From the NCBI GenBank assembly GCA_934525675.1, contig CAKSZH010000004.1, positions 1 through 64,000 of the forward strand: 64,000 bases of DNA. Direction: 5' to 3'. Of the stretch, positions 1 through 7,951 are shown piece after piece. Origin of the DNA: an uncultured Eubacteriales bacterium (GTDB lineage: Bacteria > Bacillota > Clostridia > Oscillospirales > CAG-272). The notes beneath the pieces are model-generated. The model was given only the letters and a program-made list of their open reading frames with translations. It had not been told where the DNA came from and did no database searches. The translations under genes were made by a program, and so were the position numbers. Each line of letters begins with the position of its first letter. Within the stretch, counting starts at the first letter, position 1.

Positions 1-135
1 TTGAGTGGAAAATTTGACTTTTACTTATCCATCGCACACGACAAAGGGCTGTGTGCCCTTGTCAAGCGATGTAAGCAAAATGAGAAATATATAGAAATCA
101 TGTATAAAAATACATACGCTAACGTATATGCTTAG
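1..135 (+). CDS. C-terminal end of an unidentified protein (partial)
   Basis: The first base is in frame with an open stretch of 44 codons ending in TAG at 133-135, so this may be the tail of a gene that begins before the window. It encodes a mixed, lysine- and tyrosine-rich peptide with no motif I recognise. It is AT-rich like the ATPase gene that starts 58 bases downstream on the same strand, so the two could belong to one acquired operon, but this is inference. A chance open stretch is also possible. Confidence 0.35.
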   Translation: MSGKFDFYLSIAHDKGLCALVKRCKQNEKYIEIMYKNTYANVYA

Positions 136-193
136 TTGTTTCCTAAAAAACAATTTGAAAGTAATAATTTTTAATGACTGAGAGGAAAAATAT

Positions 194-2215
194 ATGTATT
201 TAAAGAAAGCTATTTACGAGAATGTAGGACCTCTTAAGACTATGAACCTTGATTTTCCATTTGGTGAAAATGGACTACCTAAACCAGTTGTTCTTGTTGG
301 AGGAAACGGAAGTGGCAAATCCACAATATTATCAAATATAGTGGATGCATTATATGAGATGGCTGGCCAAAAATTTACAAATGCTCAGTTAAAAAGTGAT
401 TATGGAGTAGGCGCACAATACTATAAAGAAATAAGCTGTCATGAAATACATGAAAAAGCTTTTTATATGATTTCATATTTGTTATTTAACGGGAATGATG
501 AATATAATTATATTTTTAAAAGTGGTAAAATAAGCGCAGAAGCATTTGAAGATAAATACGGCTTAAAAAAAGGGATATTTCATTGGGACGAAAATGAAAA
601 TTATAAGAGTGTTTCAATTCATGAAGAAGATGTTAATAAGGAATGGTCAAATAATATAATTTGTTACTTTGGACCAGATCGATATGAACGACCGATTTGG
701 CTTGGAGAAAAATATTACAATATAGATAGCTATTTACATCCTCAAGTAAAAAAACGGTTTAATAATCAATTACACAATCCTATTTCCGTGAAAAATGTTA
801 CTGCTGACACACTTCAATGGTTGTTGGATATTATTGCAGATTCAAGAGCGGATATAAGACAAGGTGAAGATGGAACTTTATCAATAGAGCATGTTAATAT
901 TCAAAACCTTTTTCTTTTAAGACAAGCTCGTGCAAATATCGAAGAAATATTAAGCAAAATTGTTGGAGAAAAGGTTTATTTTGCTTTAAATTTTAGAAAT
1001 GAATCGGGCTCTCGGTTTGAAATAATGAGGGCAAAAGACAATTCGGTCTTTTGCCCATCGTTAGATTCCTTATCTACAGGACAAGCTGCACTTTTTAACA
1101 TGTTTGCAACAATTGTACGATATGCAGATGACAGTGATATAAACAAAAGTATACATACATCGGATATACAAGGTATTGTTGTAATAGATGAAATTGAATT
1201 ACATCTTCATTCAAATTTGCAAAAAGAGATTCTCCCTCAACTAATAGCGATGTTTCCCAAAGTGCAATTTATAATTTCGTCGCATTCGCCGTTGTTTCTT
1301 ATTGGGATGAAGGATACTTTGGGTAGCGATAATTTTGAAATATATGAAATGCCCGAGGGAATTAAGATTGATTCAGAACAATTTTCCGAGTTTCAAAAAG
1401 CGTACGAATATATGAAGCAAACCCAAAAGTATCAGGAAGAGGCACAAAAGGCAATTCAATCGATTTTATCTGAAGGGAAAACAATTATAATTACAGAGGG
1501 ACATACGGACTGGAAACATATTAAAGCTGCATACAATGCACTTAAAGATGACGATCGTTTCAATGAGCTGTTTGACTTATTGAATTTTGAACTTTTTGAA
1601 TACGGACCAGTTGGGGCAAAAGAAGATTATGAATATAAACTTGAAATGGGAAATGTGGCGCTGAGTGCTCTTTGTGAAAATCTTTCAAAAGTACCACAAA
1701 AGAACAAATATATTTTTATTGCAGATAGAGATGACGATAAAACGAATAAAAAAATGACTGATAGCAATGTCGAATATAAAAATTGGGGAAATAATGTGTT
1801 TTCATTTATTATTCCAATTCCACCACATAGAGTAACAACACCTAGTATTTGTATTGAACATCTCTATAGCGATGAAGAAATAAAAACAGAATGGATTAAT
1901 CCAGATGATGGTATAGCTCGTAGATTGTTTATGGGTAATGAGTTTAATAGTGTGGGAATATCTTATACTGCTGAACGAATTTGCGAGAGAAAAGATCTTT
2001 GCGGCAAAGAAAGTATCGCAATTATTGAAGGAACAAAAGGAACTAGGGTATTCGACTTAAAAAACTCTGATTCTGGAATTAACTATGCACTTCCAAAATC
2101 CAAATTTGCTGAATTGGTTTTATCTAAGGAAATTCCATTCAACAAGATAAAATTTGAAAGCTTTATCCCAATTTTTCAAGTTATAAAAAAAATCATTACG
2201 GAAGAAATATGTTGA
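194..2215 (+). CDS. AAA/ABC-type ATPase with C-terminal TOPRIM-like domain (OLD-like, probable defence protein)
   Basis: The 673-residue protein starts with an SMC/RecF-like ATPase N-terminus and a clear Walker A motif (GGNGSGKST, about residues 36-44). A Walker B with catalytic glutamate (VIDEIELHLH, about 329-338) is followed by the switch segment IISSHSPLF. After this come a glutamate motif (ITEGHTDW, about 433-440) and an acidic IADRDDD motif (about 508-514), the arrangement expected of a TOPRIM-type nuclease fold. This order is that of OLD-family nucleases and of single-chain ATPase-TOPRIM defence effectors (GajA of Gabija, retron-associated OLD proteins, fused PARIS-type AriA-AriB). No helicase, HNH or retron partner is visible downstream. 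The ATG has a GAGAGGAAAAA sequence just upstream. Base composition is far more AT-rich than the housekeeping genes, suggesting transfer. The family assignment is good; the defence role is inference. Confidence 0.8.
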   Translation: MYLKKAIYENVGPLKTMNLDFPFGENGLPKPVVLVGGNGSGKSTILSNIVDALYEMAGQKFTNAQLKSDYGVGAQYYKEISCHEIHEKAFYMISYLLFNGNDEYNYIFKSGKISAEAFEDKYGLKKGIFHWDENENYKSVSIHEEDVNKEWSNNIICYFGPDRYERPIWLGEKYYNIDSYLHPQVKKRFNNQLHNPISVKNVTADTLQWLLDIIADSRADIRQGEDGTLSIEHVNIQNLFLLRQARANIEEILSKIVGEKVYFALNFRNESGSRFEIMRAKDNSVFCPSLDSLSTGQAALFNMFATIVRYADDSDINKSIHTSDIQGIVVIDEIELHLHSNLQKEILPQLIAMFPKVQFIISSHSPLFLIGMKDTLGSDNFEIYEMPEGIKIDSEQFSEFQKAYEYMKQTQKYQEEAQKAIQSILSEGKTIIITEGHTDWKHIKAAYNALKDDDRFNELFDLLNFELFEYGPVGAKEDYEYKLEMGNVALSALCENLSKVPQKNKYIFIADRDDDKTNKKMTDSNVEYKNWGNNVFSFIIPIPPHRVTTPSICIEHLYSDEEIKTEWINPDDGIARRLFMGNEFNSVGISYTAERICERKDLCGKESIAIIEGTKGTRVFDLKNSDSGINYALPKSKFAELVLSKEIPFNKIKFESFIPIFQVIKKIITEEIC

Positions 2216-2704
2216 TAGTATGTTAGCGAAACTCTAACTTGCCATAAGAAAATGCTCGAGATGCAATGATGGGAGTTAAGGTAGATAAATATTCGTAGTG
2301 TAGCTATTTCGTATGTGATAGCCATCAAGATAGACGAAATGGCTATCTACCTAAAAGCCCTTGAAATTCAAGGGCTTTTTCGTATTTTGGGGGCAAAAAA
2401 CATTTTTGATTTTTACGGCTGTAAAATACCGACATCAGAGACTCGAACGAGCGACTTATTGCCAAAAATGCGAGCAAATAACTGGTAATCGCATTCATTA
2501 ACCCGAATAATTGTTAATCAGGCGGGAAACCGCCGAAAAGACCATTTGGTACTGACCACTACCTGTTTACAGTCATCCGCCTTTCAGGGTAATTTTCTTT
2601 GATTCGGAGGTGTATTCTTATAAGCTTAATATAAAAATGGTTTGAAAATGACAAATCGGGATAGGATAACCTGTTCCGACTTTTCTTTTACCATGCAGAA
2701 CAGA
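2216..2704. other. AT-rich intergenic region without a gene
   Basis: No coding region is convincing here. It contains an imperfect inverted repeat (about 2297-2352, arms around TAGCTATTTCGT and ACGAAATGGCTA), the terminator at 2353-2379, and further down a stretch on the minus strand that contains TTCGAGTC like a tRNA T-loop but does not fold as a tRNA. It may be a remnant junction of a mobile element; that is not proven. Confidence 0.4.
2353..2384 (+). terminator. Rho-independent terminator after the ATPase gene
   Basis: The 13-bp arms AAAAGCCCTTGAA and TTCAAGGGCTTTT pair perfectly around a single A, with T-rich sequence after the stem. The symmetry would let it act on both strands. Confidence 0.75.
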
Positions 2705-2733
2705 TTGAAAAAACCGGAAAAATATACTATAAT
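2705..2733 (+). promoter_or_regulatory. SigA-type promoter for the Bsp6I-like gene
   Basis: TTGAAA, a 17-base spacer and TATAAT lie about 60 bases upstream of the start codon at 2792. Confidence 0.6.
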
Positions 2734-2791
2734 ATAATAAACCGAAAGTTTTTTATCATTTATCACCTTTGTGTAATTGGAGAGCGTGTTT

Positions 2792-3199
2792 ATGAATAAG
2801 AAAGAATTGAAATCATTTTTGTCGGCGTGGAATAAATACAATAAGTTATATCGAAAGTATTATAAAAAGAACAGAGTGCCTTTCCCAGAACCATTGCAGA
2901 AGGAAATTGTGAAAACATTTTACGATAAAAAATTGGTTAAATCTAATAACCCGCCATATGATTTTCAAGATTATATTGAATTAAAATCAAGCACACAACC
3001 CGGAGGTGGTTGTACACCATTCAAAGCAACGCAGAGTGCCTGTTCTCGAATTATTTATCTTGAAATCGGAGCGAATATCGATGTTTATGAAATTAGTCCG
3101 ACAGATGTAAATAACATAAATGCTATGGTCGCGAATGGAATTCTCAATATTACGCTATCAAATTATAAAAAGAATGCAATGCATAAAAATATTATTTAG
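2792..3199 (+). CDS. Bsp6I-like type II restriction endonuclease (small, possibly truncated)
   Basis: The 135-residue protein contains the block ELKSSTQPGGGCTPFK followed by an SRIIYLEI segment, which I recognise from the Bsp6I family of type II restriction enzymes (family target GCNGC). A PD-(D/E)XK-type site is plausible, with an aspartate in DFQDY and the E and K of ELK. The start is set at ATG 2792 because GGAGAG lies 7 bases before it; a TTG at 2777 is in frame but would place the ribosome binding site inside the gene. As I recall, family members are nearer 170-180 residues, so the C-terminus may be shortened. A reading frame shifted by one base near 3186 would give a different short end. 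No cognate DNA methyltransferase lies in this window. The gene is AT-rich like its upstream neighbour. Confidence 0.65.
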   Translation: MNKKELKSFLSAWNKYNKLYRKYYKKNRVPFPEPLQKEIVKTFYDKKLVKSNNPPYDFQDYIELKSSTQPGGGCTPFKATQSACSRIIYLEIGANIDVYEISPTDVNNINAMVANGILNITLSNYKKNAMHKNII

Positions 3200-3303
3200 A
3201 AGTAAAAAGAAATAAAAGCGATTACATTACGGTACTTCTTTTAATGAAATCATATAGAGCAACATCGATTGTTTTTGGATATATCATATAAAGAGGAGTT
3301 TGC

Positions 3304-3617
3304 ATGCTCAAACGCAGATTACGCGAGATAAAAGTTTCGCCTATCGGAATGAGGTGTATGGGATTCAGCCATCGGTACGGCGAGGTCCCCGACAGAGATT
3401 ACAGTATTAAGGCGATCCGCAAAGCCCATGCGTTCGGTTGTACTTTTTTCGATACAGCCGAAGCTTACGGACCGGACCTGTTGCCCGTAAATCGCGGACA
3501 CAGGGCGTCCCGGAAGGCGCGCCCTATGAGGGAGCAAAACCGCACTATATTCTGGACATTGAGAATCGCGAATTGACCGAACGGGTAATCGCGGTACTGA
3601 CGGAAGAGGAAAAGTAA
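3304..3617 (+). pseudogene. Aldo/keto reductase remnant joined to an unrelated C-terminal fragment
   Basis: The first 60 codons match the N-terminus of an aldo/keto reductase: a VSPIGMRCMGFSH strand, then AFGCTFFDTAEAYGP with the catalytic Asp and Tyr-containing segment. The similarity stops abruptly after YGPD, at about 3475, whereas the family is usually 280-330 residues. A short open stretch in another frame (about 3501-3617, ending in TAA) encodes a plausible protein tail (KPHYILDIENRELT) of unknown family. The simplest explanation is an internal deletion that joined two neighbouring genes, both now dead. The upstream ribosome binding site AGAGGAG and ATG at 3304 survive. Confidence 0.7.
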
Positions 3618-3666
3618 CTGCGACGTTCTGAGGACGGATCGTGCCCCGCGGGCGGTTGGTTCCGGT

Positions 3667-3678
3667 TGTTGCGCAACA
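3667..3678. promoter_or_regulatory. Perfect 12-bp palindrome upstream of the HTH gene promoter
   Basis: TGTTGCGCAACA sits 9 bases before the -35 box of the promoter at 3688. It could be an operator for the HTH protein encoded downstream; the role is inferred from position only. Confidence 0.35.
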
Positions 3679-3687
3679 GGCAGTTGC

Positions 3688-3716
3688 TTGTCACGGGCAG
3701 TATCTCGTGCTATAAT
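3688..3716 (+). promoter_or_regulatory. SigA-type promoter for the HTH/zinc-ribbon gene
   Basis: TTGTCA, 17 bases, TATAAT, followed 31 bases later by the start codon at 3748 with AAAGGAG as ribosome binding site. Confidence 0.7.
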
Positions 3717-3747
3717 GATCGGGAAAGACAATCAAAGGAGAACGGAA

Positions 3748-4514
3748 ATGGAAACAAAAGAGATCATTGCAGAACTTCGCACGAGGAGCGGAATGTCCCA
3801 GGACGAACTTGCGGAAAAAGTGTTTGTCACACGGCAGGCGGTATCGAGGTGGGAAAACGGAGAAACCACCCCGAATACCGAGACCCTGAAACTGCTTTCC
3901 GAAGTGTTTGACGTTTCAATCAATACACTTCCGGGTTCGCCGCGAAAACAAATCTGCCAATGTTGCGGAATGCCGTTGAAAGACGATTCGTTCATGGGAC
4001 ACGACAAGGACGGAGCGATCAACGAAGCGTACTGTAAATGGTGCTACGCCGACGGTACGTATCGTACAGCAATATGGACGACCTGATCGACGTGTACGTC
4101 GGGCATATGGTAGAAGAGAACTTCACGGAAGAGCAGGCACGAACCTATATGAAAGACCTGCTTCCCAAACTGGACTATTGGAAACGGTACGAGCAGCTCA
4201 GCGATCACGGGCAGTTTGAGGCGTTCAAGCGGCAATTGATCTCCGAGTTTAACGACCTGCATATCGAAGGAATGCCCAAGGTCGAGAAGTTGAACGCACT
4301 GGTCGGCAAGTACGTCAACCTCACCTATACGCTTCCGAACGGGAAAACGGTTCGGTTTCTGGACGACGGCAAGACCTATCTGGGAAATCAACTGGAATGT
4401 GAATTTGATCCCGACACTTGCTTCGGGATTCTTGCCGATATGTCGTTTTTGCTCGTCTGTACTTACGGAAAGGACGGGGAAAACCCCGAACTGGTGCTGT
4501 ACAAAAAAAGATAA
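3748..4514 (+). pseudogene. XRE-family HTH regulator with putative zinc-ribbon domain, broken by a 1-nt frameshift
   Basis: The N-terminal part (3748-4086) encodes an XRE-type helix-turn-helix (LRTRSGMSQDELAEKVFVTR, then QAVSRWENGETTPN) followed by a zinc-binding segment (CQCCGMPL and CKWCYADG). Translation then leaves frame and stops. The continuation (DDLIDVYVGHMVEENFTEEQ through the end at 4514) lies in another frame and is the usual sequel of this zinc-ribbon family, including the LLPKLDYW block and a final beta-rich domain of about 80 residues. Loss of one base near 4062 explains everything; restoring it would give one protein of about 255 residues. The start is supported by AAAGGAG at 3734-3740. 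A sequencing or assembly error is the main alternative to a real mutation, but two neighbouring genes are also broken. Confidence 0.75.
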
Positions 4515-4574
4515 ACCGGATCCGATCGGGTTTTGCGGCAAGTCCTTGATGAAATCGTTCTCAAACGGGATTTG

Positions 4575-4603
4575 TTGACAGTGTATTCATATTATGATAT
4601 ACT
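4575..4603 (+). promoter_or_regulatory. SigA-type promoter for the TfoX-like gene
   Basis: TTGACA, 17 bases, TATACT, placed 41 bases before the start codon at 4645. Confidence 0.75.
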
Positions 4604-4644
4604 GTATGTGAAAACAAACGGATCGGAAATGTTACGGGGGCTCT

Positions 4645-4959
4645 ATGGCATCGGGAAAAGAGTATTTGACTTATGTTTTGGAACAATTGTCCGATTTGGA
4701 CGGAATCACATACAGGGCAATGATGGGCGAGTATCTTCTGTACTGTTGTGGAAAGCCGATTGGCGGGATCTATGACAACCGACTGCTTGTGAAGCCCGTC
4801 CCGGCGGCGGTTTCTCTCGTGCCGAATGTACGTTACGAATTACCATATGAGGGGGCAAAGCAACTGCTGGCGGTTGACGAGGTGGATGACAGAGAGTTTC
4901 TGAAAAAACTGTTTCAAGCCTTGTACGAGGAATTTCCCGCTCCGAAAGAGCAGAAATGA
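4645..4959 (+). CDS. TfoX/Sxy N-terminal domain family protein
   Basis: The 104-residue protein is a full-length single-domain TfoX N-terminal family member: YRAMMGEYLLY near residue 23, GKPIGGIYDNRLLVKP in the middle and ELPYEGAKQLL before a C-terminal helix ending in PAPK. In Proteobacteria the domain is found in the competence activator Sxy/TfoX; in Clostridia such stand-alone proteins are common and their function is not established, so a competence role should not be assumed. The ATG at 4645 follows a G-rich stretch and its own consensus promoter. It is the only intact gene in the decayed stretch 3300-5670. Confidence 0.8.
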   Translation: MASGKEYLTYVLEQLSDLDGITYRAMMGEYLLYCCGKPIGGIYDNRLLVKPVPAAVSLVPNVRYELPYEGAKQLLAVDEVDDREFLKKLFQALYEEFPAPKEQK

Positions 4960-5055
4960 TGGACGACGAGTTTGCCGTCGGAAATAAAAACTCCGTCCGG
5001 ATGTTCGGGGACACCCGTCCGGACAGTGCAAACGTAATCATGAGGGGGACATCTT

Positions 5056-5670
5056 ATGAACTGTTCTTTGGGACTTGTCGAGCTTCAAAAATGCAGAAGG
5101 AAACTCATCGTTGAATATTTGCTCCGCACATTGTGCTGGCTTGCCCTGACAGGACTCGGCTGGATATTTACTTATAAGACGGCAGAGATCAGTACGGGTT
5201 TACCGGAGGCGGTCGAGTGTGCAATCGTGATCAACGGAACGATACTGATTTCTTTCCTGTCATTTTACTTTCTTCGCCTGTACCGAATGTTCACATTTCA
5301 CGATTTTTCGGGGACGGTCGATTCTATGTAGAACAGTCTGGCAGTCGCGGAAAACGAAAAGACCACTGTCGGGATGTGGTGTTACTCCTTCTTTGACACG
5401 AAAGAACTGAAAAAGGTTGACGCACTCGTGTTAACGATAAACGACAGCCGGGGGAAAAGCAAAAAATTCGTGCTTAAAAAAGAACTTGCGGGGACGGCAA
5501 GAGCGTATTATCGTCCCGGTGACCGTGTTGTTTGGCTTTGGGGAACCAATTATCCGCTGAACCTGTCTTCCGAATAATCGTTCTGTGTTTATTGCGGAAA
5601 TATGTCTGCCGATAACGGGGAAAAATGCGGTTACTGTAAAAAAGCGATTTTATCCCAAGCCGATGAATGA
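5056..5670 (+). pseudogene. Membrane protein with C-terminal zinc ribbon, interrupted by two in-frame stops
   Basis: One frame runs from ATG 5056 (preceded by GAGGGGG) to TGA 5668-5670, interrupted by TAG at 5329-5331 and TAA at 5575-5577. The first part encodes two predicted membrane helices (about residues 25-45 and 58-78). The second, after the TAG, encodes a soluble beta-rich domain (VDALVLTINDSRGK, then RPGDRVVWLWG). The third, after the TAA, encodes a zinc ribbon, CVYCGN then CGYCKK. All three parts stay in frame, so the stops are recent point changes in one gene of about 200 codons rather than separate genes. Two different stop codons make recoding unlikely. The original function is unknown. 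Confidence 0.7.
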
Positions 5671-5704
5671 CCGGAAACGCAAGGTACGGCGTACCGTTCC
5701 TTAG

Positions 5705-5751
5705 AAAAAGGGGATACGAAAACTCGCAAAGAGTTCCGTATCTCCTTTTTT
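5705..5751. terminator. Bidirectional rho-independent terminator
   Basis: A long stem pairs AAAAAGGGGATACG and AACTC with GAGTT and CGTATCTCCTTTTT around a GCAAA loop. It separates the decayed plus-strand genes from the convergent GH29-like gene. Confidence 0.8.
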
Positions 5752-5811
5752 GCCGATTTCGGCGGAATTTGTTTTTTAAACCTGTTTTTGGAAATCCCGC
5801 CCGGAAGAATA

Positions 5812-6753
5812 TCAGTCCTTGTTGAGCATCTTCCGTACCTGCCCGAGCAATTCCACCGTGTCGGGGCGCAGGCGCGTGTAAACGTGTTCCATCGGGGGAT
5901 CAATGGAAATGACGCCGCCTTTTTCGTTTACTTCGCGGAGGTGTGCGGCAACCTCTTCTGCGGTAAACTGCAGAGTTCCGCCGTCCCAGCGCTCACCGAG
6001 ATAGGACACCTCGTGCCACTGGACGCCGTTCATCCATCTGCCGTCGCATTTCATGGTATCAAATCTGTTCCACTCGCCCGGCAGGTAGTCGTCGTATTCG
6101 GAGGGGTAGAAATAGGTTTCCGCGCCGCCGTTGAAGCAGACGATCGCCTTTGGGTTCCCGCTCTTGAGCGCCGAGGAATACCGCGCGGCGATTTCGTTGG
6201 TGTAACCGTCCCATTCGTAGAAGCCGTCCACCCACCAGCCGCTGATCCGCTCGCCGTAACGGAGGGACAGCTCGGTGAAGAATTCGCACCAGTTACCGAT
6301 AAACTCGTCGGTGGCAATCCAGTCATTCGTGATGCCGTCGTCGCGCTCCCGGCAACCGAGGGCGTGCGCCATTGCCTCGTCGTTCTGCGGGGCGCCGGAG
6401 GGAACATAAAGCATGAGGCGGATGCCGTACTCCGAAAGCGCGTCGGAAAGCTCCATGACCAGGTCGCGCCCGGAGATCCATTCCGCGGCACCGGTAGCTT
6501 TCAGGTAGGTCTCGCTCGGCACATTGACGGGTCCGTTGTTCTGGCAGACGGCAAAATACGCGTATCCCGCGCCGCTCTTATGAATATCTTCGGCAAGCGC
6601 CGTTGCATCGAAATCTCTGAGGAAGATCGGGAACTCTTCTTTGCTCGGCAGGGTGGGGAGGAACAGTCCGTAGCCCGACAGAGAGAACCAGTCGGTATTC
6701 GGATTGTGGGCGTTTTTCGAGTAATATTTCTGGCTTTTCAGATTTGGAAACAT
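5812..6753 (-). CDS. GH29-like alpha-L-fucosidase family protein, cytoplasmic
   Basis: The 313-residue protein has no signal peptide and shows the fold signature of the alpha-L-fucosidase superfamily: WFSLSGYGLFL near the N-terminus, FDATALAEDIHKSGAGYAYF (about 48-67), a strand and loop in RLMLYVPSGAP (about 112-122) and GWWVDGFYEWDGY (about 172-184), where Asp176 fits the nucleophile position of GH29. It lacks the C-terminal beta-sandwich of larger fucosidases and is shorter than the usual 400-500 residues, so the substrate may differ. The start at 6753 is supported by AGGAG 9 bases upstream and its own promoter. It stands alone and has no transporter next to it. Confidence 0.7.
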   Translation of the reverse strand: MFPNLKSQKYYSKNAHNPNTDWFSLSGYGLFLPTLPSKEEFPIFLRDFDATALAEDIHKSGAGYAYFAVCQNNGPVNVPSETYLKATGAAEWISGRDLVMELSDALSEYGIRLMLYVPSGAPQNDEAMAHALGCRERDDGITNDWIATDEFIGNWCEFFTELSLRYGERISGWWVDGFYEWDGYTNEIAARYSSALKSGNPKAIVCFNGGAETYFYPSEYDDYLPGEWNRFDTMKCDGRWMNGVQWHEVSYLGERWDGGTLQFTAEEVAAHLREVNEKGGVISIDPPMEHVYTRLRPDTVELLGQVRKMLNKD

Positions 6754-6806
6754 AGAAGCGCTCCTGTCTGTGAATTCGGGATGAAAATCTCCCGGTTAAC
6801 GATTTT

Positions 6807-6835
6807 ATCATACACAAGAAAGCGACGTTTGTCAA
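6807..6835 (-). promoter_or_regulatory. SigA-type promoter for the GH29-like gene
   Basis: On the minus strand: TTGACA (6830-6835), 17 bases, TATGAT (6807-6812), about 50 bases before the start codon. Confidence 0.75.
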
Positions 6836-6947
6836 GCAAAAACGGAAAGGGATTGTTTGAAGCGGAAGGTTGCCCCCTGTCGGCATTCCCGCTGTCTGTT
6901 GTTTTTCGGAGGCTACGGACAACTGCACCGGAAATTGCAAAAAACAC

Positions 6948-6976
6948 TTGCAATCGGCAAAGAAACGTGATACAAT
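6948..6976 (+). promoter_or_regulatory. Promoter for tRNA-Ala
   Basis: TTGCAA, 17 bases, TACAAT, ending 49 bases before the tRNA. Confidence 0.6.
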
Positions 6977-7025
6977 AAGCACAAGGAAAGTGGCAGAACG
7001 GAAGTCCTGCCGGATCCTTTTGGAT

Positions 7026-7101
7026 GGGCTTGTAGCTCAGCTGGGAGAGCGCTGCGTTCGCAACGCAGAGGTCATGGGTTCGATCCCCACCAGGTCCACC
7101 A
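7026..7101 (+). tRNA. tRNA-Ala, anticodon CGC
   Basis: A full cloverleaf with encoded CCA can be folded. The acceptor stem pairs GGGCTTG with CAGGTCC and contains the G3:U70 wobble pair that identifies alanine tRNAs. The D arm is AGCTCAGCTGGGAGAGC, the anticodon stem CTGCG/CGCAG encloses TTCGCAA (anticodon CGC) and the T arm contains GGTTCGATCC. It reads GCG codons, which fits the fairly GC-rich genome. Confidence 0.95.
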
Positions 7102-7211
7102 GCAGGCTGTGCCTGCTCCCGATGATCGGGGGACGCGCGGCAGAAATCGAAATCCGGTACACGAGGGTGAAGCTCGGCATTGACCGAATTTTCATCGCGG
7201 ACGGCCGGGTA

Positions 7212-7249
7212 GCCGAAATCGGGGAAAATCCCGGTTTCGGCGTTTTTTT
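7212..7249 (+). terminator. Rho-independent terminator after tRNA-Ala (first copy)
   Basis: GCCGAAATCGGG pairs with CCCGGTTTCGGC and is followed by GTTTTTTT. Confidence 0.85.
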
Positions 7250-7360
7250 ATTCCATGATGGGGAAGCGCGTCTTGACCTGTGTGACTCAATGTGATCGAA
7301 ATCCGGCACGCGATGGGGAGATTCGGGTATCACCGAAGCATTCCTGCGGACGTCCGGGCA

Positions 7361-7397
7361 GCCGAAATCGGGGGAAGTCCCGGTTTCGGCGTTTTTT
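7361..7397 (+). terminator. Rho-independent terminator, second copy
   Basis: The same stem as the copy at 7212 with a GGAAGT-type loop, followed by GTTTTTT. It may be a back-up terminator or the vestige of a duplicated RNA gene region. Confidence 0.8.
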
Positions 7398-7931
7398 CGT
7401 CTCACGAGGGGAAAACCTGTATGGCACACATGGGTTATCGTTCCATAGCGGAAATTCGCATGGTGTACGCGATTTTTCCTTGACGACAGGAAGCTCGCCT
7501 CAATACGTGCATCTCTTGGCGGCTGTAATCCGTTTGCGACGGAAAGAATCACGATGATCTGTGCCAATGAGCCATTCGCCGCGGTTTGCAACCTTGTGGC
7601 AACTCTGCAAGTGCTGACAATGCCCGGAGAAGTTTCTCCCTGCGGTACCTGGGTGCGCCGATTTTTTTGCTTGCGGTCCGTCAGTCGCGGGTACGTTCCG
7701 TTCCTGCATGGCGGCACACCGCAACGAATGATGGATGCCGTCGGTTGAAGCATGGAATCCCATAAATCGAGCGACGATCATCAATCACACCGGAAGGGGA
7801 TCGTGCGGTCGTATAACCGATTGACGAAGAGAGTATGCCGGATCGAAAAACGTGACAAGTGACACTTTCCCGCTTTTGTCGGAATTATTGACAGAAGGGA
7901 ATCTGACGTGTAAAAAGCGGGTAAAATCTTC
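7398..7931. other. Non-coding stretch upstream of pyk
   Basis: Short open frames exist on both strands but none has a ribosome binding site and a recognisable protein. A TTGACA at 7888-7893 lacks a good -10. I see no RNA motif that I can name. Confidence 0.4.
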
Positions 7932-7951
7932 TTGATATTTCCCGTTCCGGC

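Larger units (their letters stand above)
7147..7397 (+). repeat. Two imperfect copies of a ~102-bp unit, each ending in a terminator
   Basis: Copy 1 (7147-7249) and copy 2 (7296-7397) both begin TCGAAATCCGG, share a GCGGACG-CCGGG block in the middle and end with the same GCCGAAATCGGG hairpin and T run. They are diverged in the first half and nearly identical in the hairpin. They follow the tRNA-Ala gene. Confidence 0.7.

Noticed and set aside
2425..2465. tRNA-like T-loop (TTCGAGTC on the minus strand), possible attachment site
   Set aside because: The flanking bases do not form a T stem or acceptor stem, and no second copy or integrase gene was found in the window.
5329..5331. Recoded TAG (pyrrolysine or suppressor read-through)
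   Set aside because: A second, different stop (TAA) interrupts the same frame later and nearby genes are also broken, so decay is simpler.
5788..6978. A 396-codon open frame on the plus strand
   Set aside because: It is antisense to the GH29-like gene and covers its promoter; no domain is visible.
7563..7748. Short open frames upstream of pyk
   Set aside because: No ribosome binding sites, no recognisable protein sequence and composition like non-coding DNA.
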